The position numbers were made by a program, and so were the translations under genes. Source: an uncultured Lachnospiraceae bacterium (GTDB taxonomy: Bacteria; Bacillota; Clostridia; Lachnospirales; Lachnospiraceae). Taken from it: a DNA stretch of 64,000 nt. Position 1 is the first letter of the stretch. Each line of letters opens with the position of its first letter. Under the pieces are notes generated by a model. That model did not search any database, had not been told where the DNA came from, and was given only the letters and a program-made list of their open reading frames with translations. Below are positions 60,981-64,000 of this stretch, piece by piece. The DNA lies in the NCBI GenBank assembly GCA_902789265.1, contig CADANR010000016.1:1-64000 (forward strand), read 5' to 3'.

Positions 60981-61934
60981 ATGGAAATAAAAGAAACCAC
61001 TTTCGGGCATCTTTCGAAGTCCGACAATCTTACACTTTCCGTGATGAGAATCGAACCCGCCGATCCCACCGAAATCAAGGGAATCGTGCAGCTTGTGCAT
61101 GGCATGAACGAGTATAAGGAACGCTACCGCGACTTCATGAATTTCCTTGCATCGAACGGGTATTTAACCATCATCCACGACCACCGCGGCCACGGTCATT
61201 CGGTCAAAAATCCGGACGATCTCGGTTACATGTATGCGAGCGGTTACGTCGGAATTGTCAAAGATATTCATGAAATCACAATCGTTGCCAAAACCTATGC
61301 AGAGCGGATAACAGGACGGTCCGACCTCCCGTTTATTTTGCTCGGACACAGCATGGGTTCCATGGCAGTCCGCTGCTATATCCGCAAATTTGATGACGAA
61401 ATCGACAAACTCTGCGTCATCGGTTCCCCTTCGAATCAGCCTGCTGCCAAAGCAGGGCTTATCGCAATCCGCTTATTTGAAAAAATCAAGGGCGACAGGG
61501 CACGTATGGGGCTGGTAGCAGGAATGGTAATGGGAAATTACGAAAAGCGTTTCAAGAAAGAAGGCATTCCCCATTCATGGGTTAACTCCGATTTGGAAGA
61601 AGTAAAAAAGTACAATGCCGACCCTTACTGTAATTACTGCTTTACCTTAAACGGTTTTGAAAATCTCGTAAAACTGACCATGTTAACCTATAAAGACGGC
61701 GGACACCAGATGAAGAATCCCGACCTTCCGATCCGCTTCTTCTCAGGCGAACAGGACCCCTGCGCAGTAAATACCAAAGCATTCATGCAGGCGGTTGATT
61801 TCCTGAAAAAACAGGGTTACAGGGATGTTGAAGGAAAAATGTATTATAACATGCGGCATGAAATTTTAAACGAGCCGAAACACCAGAGTGTCTATGATGA
61901 CATTTTGGCATTCATAAACGAGCAGGTTTTATAA
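60981..61934 (+). CDS. Alpha/beta hydrolase, monoacylglycerol lipase-like
   Basis: 317 residues from the ATG at 60981 (GGGGGA 11 bases upstream). Family marks are VQLVHGMNEYKERY (oxyanion side), DHRGHGHS, the nucleophile elbow GHSMGSM (Ser near 132), a late Asp in FSGEQDPC and the catalytic His in MRHEIL. Cytoplasmic, no signal peptide. It could release glycerol from lipids, which fits the glpK gene that starts 11 bases later. Confidence 0.88.
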   Translation: MEIKETTFGHLSKSDNLTLSVMRIEPADPTEIKGIVQLVHGMNEYKERYRDFMNFLASNGYLTIIHDHRGHGHSVKNPDDLGYMYASGYVGIVKDIHEITIVAKTYAERITGRSDLPFILLGHSMGSMAVRCYIRKFDDEIDKLCVIGSPSNQPAAKAGLIAIRLFEKIKGDRARMGLVAGMVMGNYEKRFKKEGIPHSWVNSDLEEVKKYNADPYCNYCFTLNGFENLVKLTMLTYKDGGHQMKNPDLPIRFFSGEQDPCAVNTKAFMQAVDFLKKQGYRDVEGKMYYNMRHEILNEPKHQSVYDDILAFINEQVL

Positions 61935-61945
61935 CGGGGTAAAAA

Positions 61946-63418
61946 ATGGGAAATTATATTCTGGCACTGGACGCGGGAACCACGTCCGAACGCGCAATCG
62001 TATTTGATAAAAAAAGCCACATCGTCAGTGTGGCACAGAAAGAAATCACACAGTACTATCCGAAGGCCGGATGGGTGGAACATGATCCGAACGAACTCTG
62101 GGCAACGCAGCTTGCCGTTTCCGTGGAAGCCATGTCCTTAGCCGGAATCGAAGCTTCCGATGTGGATGCCATCGGCATAACCAACCAGCGTGAGACGACA
62201 ATCGTCTGGGATAAAAATACCGGTCATCCGGTTTACAACGGAATCGTCTGGCAGTGCCGCCGCACCAATGAAATCTGTGACGAGCTCGCCTCTTACAGCG
62301 ATATGTTCCGTGAAAAAACAGGTCTCGTTCTGGACCCGTATTTTTCCGCAACCAAATTAAAATGGATTCTGGACAACGTGGAAGGTGCCCGTGACAAAGC
62401 CTATGCCGGACAGCTCCTTTTCGGCACCGTGGAAAGCTGGCTTATCTGGAAACTGACAAAAGGCGCCAGGCACATCACGGACTTAAGCAATGCTTCCCGC
62501 ACCATGCTTTTTAATATTCACACGTTAACCTGGGACCGGGAAATCTGTGATTTACTGGATATCCCCCTTTGCATGCTTCCGACTCCGGTGGAGAATTCCT
62601 CGGTTTATGCGGAAACTTCAATCGAACTGCTCGGCAGTCCCATAAAGATTGCAGGTGCTGCAGGCGATCAGCAGGCTGCACTCTTCGGACAGAAGTGCTT
62701 TAACCGGGGAGATATCAAGAACACATACGGTACCGGCTGCTTCCTTCTCATGAATACCGGAAGGGATCCGATTTTTTCCAAAAACGGTCTGGTTACCACC
62801 ATCGGCTGGGGCAAGGGCGGCGAAATCGCCTATGCGCTCGAAGGCTCCGTTTTCATGGGCGGTGCCGTTATCCAGTGGCTTCGTGATGAACTCGGACTGA
62901 TCAACAATGCTCCCGAAACGGAAGAAATTGCCGGGAAAGTTTCCGATACCAACGGTTGCTACATCGTTCCTGCATTTACAGGACTCGGCGCACCCTACTG
63001 GAAGCCCGAAGCAAAAGGCACGATTACAGGTCTGACGAGAGGTGTCAACCGTTTCCATATCGTACGCGCAGCGCTCGATTCCATCACCTATCAGGTCAAC
63101 GATATTGTAAAGGCAATGGAGAAAGATGCCGGCAGTCCGGTTTCCTCCATCCGTGTGGACGGCGGCGCCAGCATCAACAATTACCTTATGCAGACGCAGG
63201 CGGATATCAGTAATGTCAATGTCATCCGTCCCGACTGCGTGGAAAGTACCGCACTCGGTGCGGCTTACCTTGCGGGGCTTGCTACAGGTTTCTGGGAAAA
63301 CGAGGAAGACATCCGGAAAAATGCAGCCGACGAAACAACCTTCCATCCATCTTTGGCGGAAGACGAAAGGAAGGAGCGTCTTAAAGGCTGGCAGAATGCA
63401 GTCGGGATGTTACTGTAA
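61946..63418 (+). CDS. glpK: Glycerol kinase
   Basis: 490 residues, normal length. ATP/glycerol site [15 protein letters not shown] at the N terminus (Glu where most have Ser), [37 protein letters not shown] and the C-terminal [17 protein letters not shown] are characteristic. It phosphorylates glycerol to glycerol 3-phosphate. Ribosome binding site is GGGG 7 bases upstream. It is probably in one transcript with the lipase-like gene. Confidence 0.96.
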   Translation: MGNYILALDAGTTSERAIVFDKKSHIVSVAQKEITQYYPKAGWVEHDPNELWATQLAVSVEAMSLAGIEASDVDAIGITNQRETTIVWDKNTGHPVYNGIVWQCRRTNEICDELASYSDMFREKTGLVLDPYFSATKLKWILDNVEGARDKAYAGQLLFGTVESWLIWKLTKGARHITDLSNASRTMLFNIHTLTWDREICDLLDIPLCMLPTPVENSSVYAETSIELLGSPIKIAGAAGDQQAALFGQKCFNRGDIKNTYGTGCFLLMNTGRDPIFSKNGLVTTIGWGKGGEIAYALEGSVFMGGAVIQWLRDELGLINNAPETEEIAGKVSDTNGCYIVPAFTGLGAPYWKPEAKGTITGLTRGVNRFHIVRAALDSITYQVNDIVKAMEKDAGSPVSSIRVDGGASINNYLMQTQADISNVNVIRPDCVESTALGAAYLAGLATGFWENEEDIRKNAADETTFHPSLAEDERKERLKGWQNAVGMLL

Positions 63419-63500
63419 AGCCGAGTGTATCAACGGCAAGTTGCAAACAGAATTCGTTTCATTCCTAAGAACAATCTGAATTCGACAGAAAAATAAACAT

Positions 63501-64000
63501 ATGAAAAACAATTACAGACTTACAATTTCATACGACGGAACACGTTATTTCGGCTGGGAACACCAGCCGAATACTGATTTAACCATCCAGGGAAAAATCG
63601 AAGCCGTCCTCTCCCGTATGACCGGCGAGGAGGTCGAAGTTCTGGGCGCCGGCCGGACGGATGCCGGTGTCCATGCAAAGGGAATGGTTGCAAACTGTTT
63701 TTTAAATACCGAACTTACCGAAAGCGAAATCCGGAAATATCTAAACCGATATCTTCCCGAAGACATCTCTGTCACGGACGTCACTTTGGCCGGTCCCCGT
63801 TTCCATGCACGCTATAATGCACTCGGCAAGACCTACTGTTACACCTGTTATATCGGTGAAAACAAGCCGGTTTTCAATCGAAAATATGTCTATGTTCTCG
63901 AAGACCGTCCGAATATCGACCGCATGAAATCCGCGGCGGCGTATCTTACCGGCGAGCATGACTTTGCCGCATTTTGTTCCAATCCGAAAATGAAGAAATC
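63501..64000 (+). CDS. truA: tRNA pseudouridine synthase A (copy 2, cut by window edge)
   Basis: 166 codons to the edge, from the ATG at 63501. YRLTISYDGTRYFGWEHQPN and GAGRTDAGVHAKG (catalytic Asp) mark TruA. It differs strongly from copy 1 at 32257, so it is a distinct paralogue and not a recent duplication. Ribosome binding site is weak. Two TruA-type genes occur in several Clostridia; one may have a different target. Confidence 0.92.
   Translation, partial: MKNNYRLTISYDGTRYFGWEHQPNTDLTIQGKIEAVLSRMTGEEVEVLGAGRTDAGVHAKGMVANCFLNTELTESEIRKYLNRYLPEDISVTDVTLAGPRFHARYNALGKTYCYTCYIGENKPVFNRKYVYVLEDRPNIDRMKSAAAYLTGEHDFAAFCSNPKMKK

Noticed and set aside
62618..63346. A 242-residue minus-strand frame inside glpK.
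   Set aside because: The plus strand encodes a full glycerol kinase with all family motifs; the antisense frame has no recognisable domain or start signal.

Overview
The window looks like a chromosome segment of a low-to-moderate GC Gram-positive anaerobe, most likely class Clostridia and plausibly family Lachnospiraceae. The grounds are the gene order rpsJ-rplC-...-rplQ followed by ecfA/ecfT/truA/rplM/rpsI, a zinc-type S14 and zinc-type L36, a four-cysteine LID in adenylate kinase, AddAB in place of RecBCD, a DegV fatty-acid-binding domain, strong GGAGG-type ribosome binding sites and a fused rubredoxin protein. Nearly everything is read on the minus strand up to about 60.9 kb; the right end turns to the plus strand. 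I see no rRNA, tRNA, CRISPR array, prophage or transposase.

Layout, left to right. 1-12532 (minus): one tightly packed run addB, addA, a CPBP membrane protease, a Rad3/XPD-type Fe-S helicase with a nuclease domain, a GH13 amylase and a truncated membrane protein. 12533-12793: a string of hairpins, part of a composite repeat seen again at 56.5 kb. 12794-27660 (minus): signalling and envelope genes, namely a GGDEF-EAL protein, a small hypothetical, GDP-fucose synthase, a heterodimeric ABC exporter, a REC-GGDEF-REC protein, a hybrid kinase with an Hpt domain, a hybrid kinase fused to a DegV domain, and a sigma-like protein. 27824-33021: CstA-type carbon starvation protein, rpsI-rplM with a clear promoter and long leader, an alanine/sodium symporter and truA. 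33018-36612: ecfT, a fused double ATPase ecfA1-ecfA2 and traX. 36854-54624: solitary pilT, then the complete alpha, spc and S10 ribosomal protein clusters with rpoA, infA, map, adk and secY. 55043-60852: small membrane proteins (three DUF4190-like, one DUF2752), a plus-strand RNA methyltransferase, a Gly/Asn/Tyr-rich protein and a rubredoxin protein with a long Glu-rich repeat. 60981-64000 (plus): an alpha/beta hydrolase, glpK and the start of a second truA.

The least ordinary parts are three. (1) The signalling run at 13.6-27.7 kb contains a membrane histidine kinase whose C terminus is a whole DegV domain, directly behind a Hpt-bearing hybrid kinase and a REC-GGDEF-REC protein; I infer a phosphorelay that may link fatty-acid status to cyclic-di-GMP. 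(2) The ECF transporter ATPases are fused, and the linker is made of in-frame tandem copies of a palindromic element whose relatives lie between genes at 33.9 and 55.4 kb. (3) A multi-hairpin composite repeat with conserved ends but different stems occurs at 12.55 and 56.55 kb. The ribosomal block itself is conventional, but pilT, traX and a symporter are wedged into the usual rplQ-ecf-truA-rplM order, and several leaders look structured.
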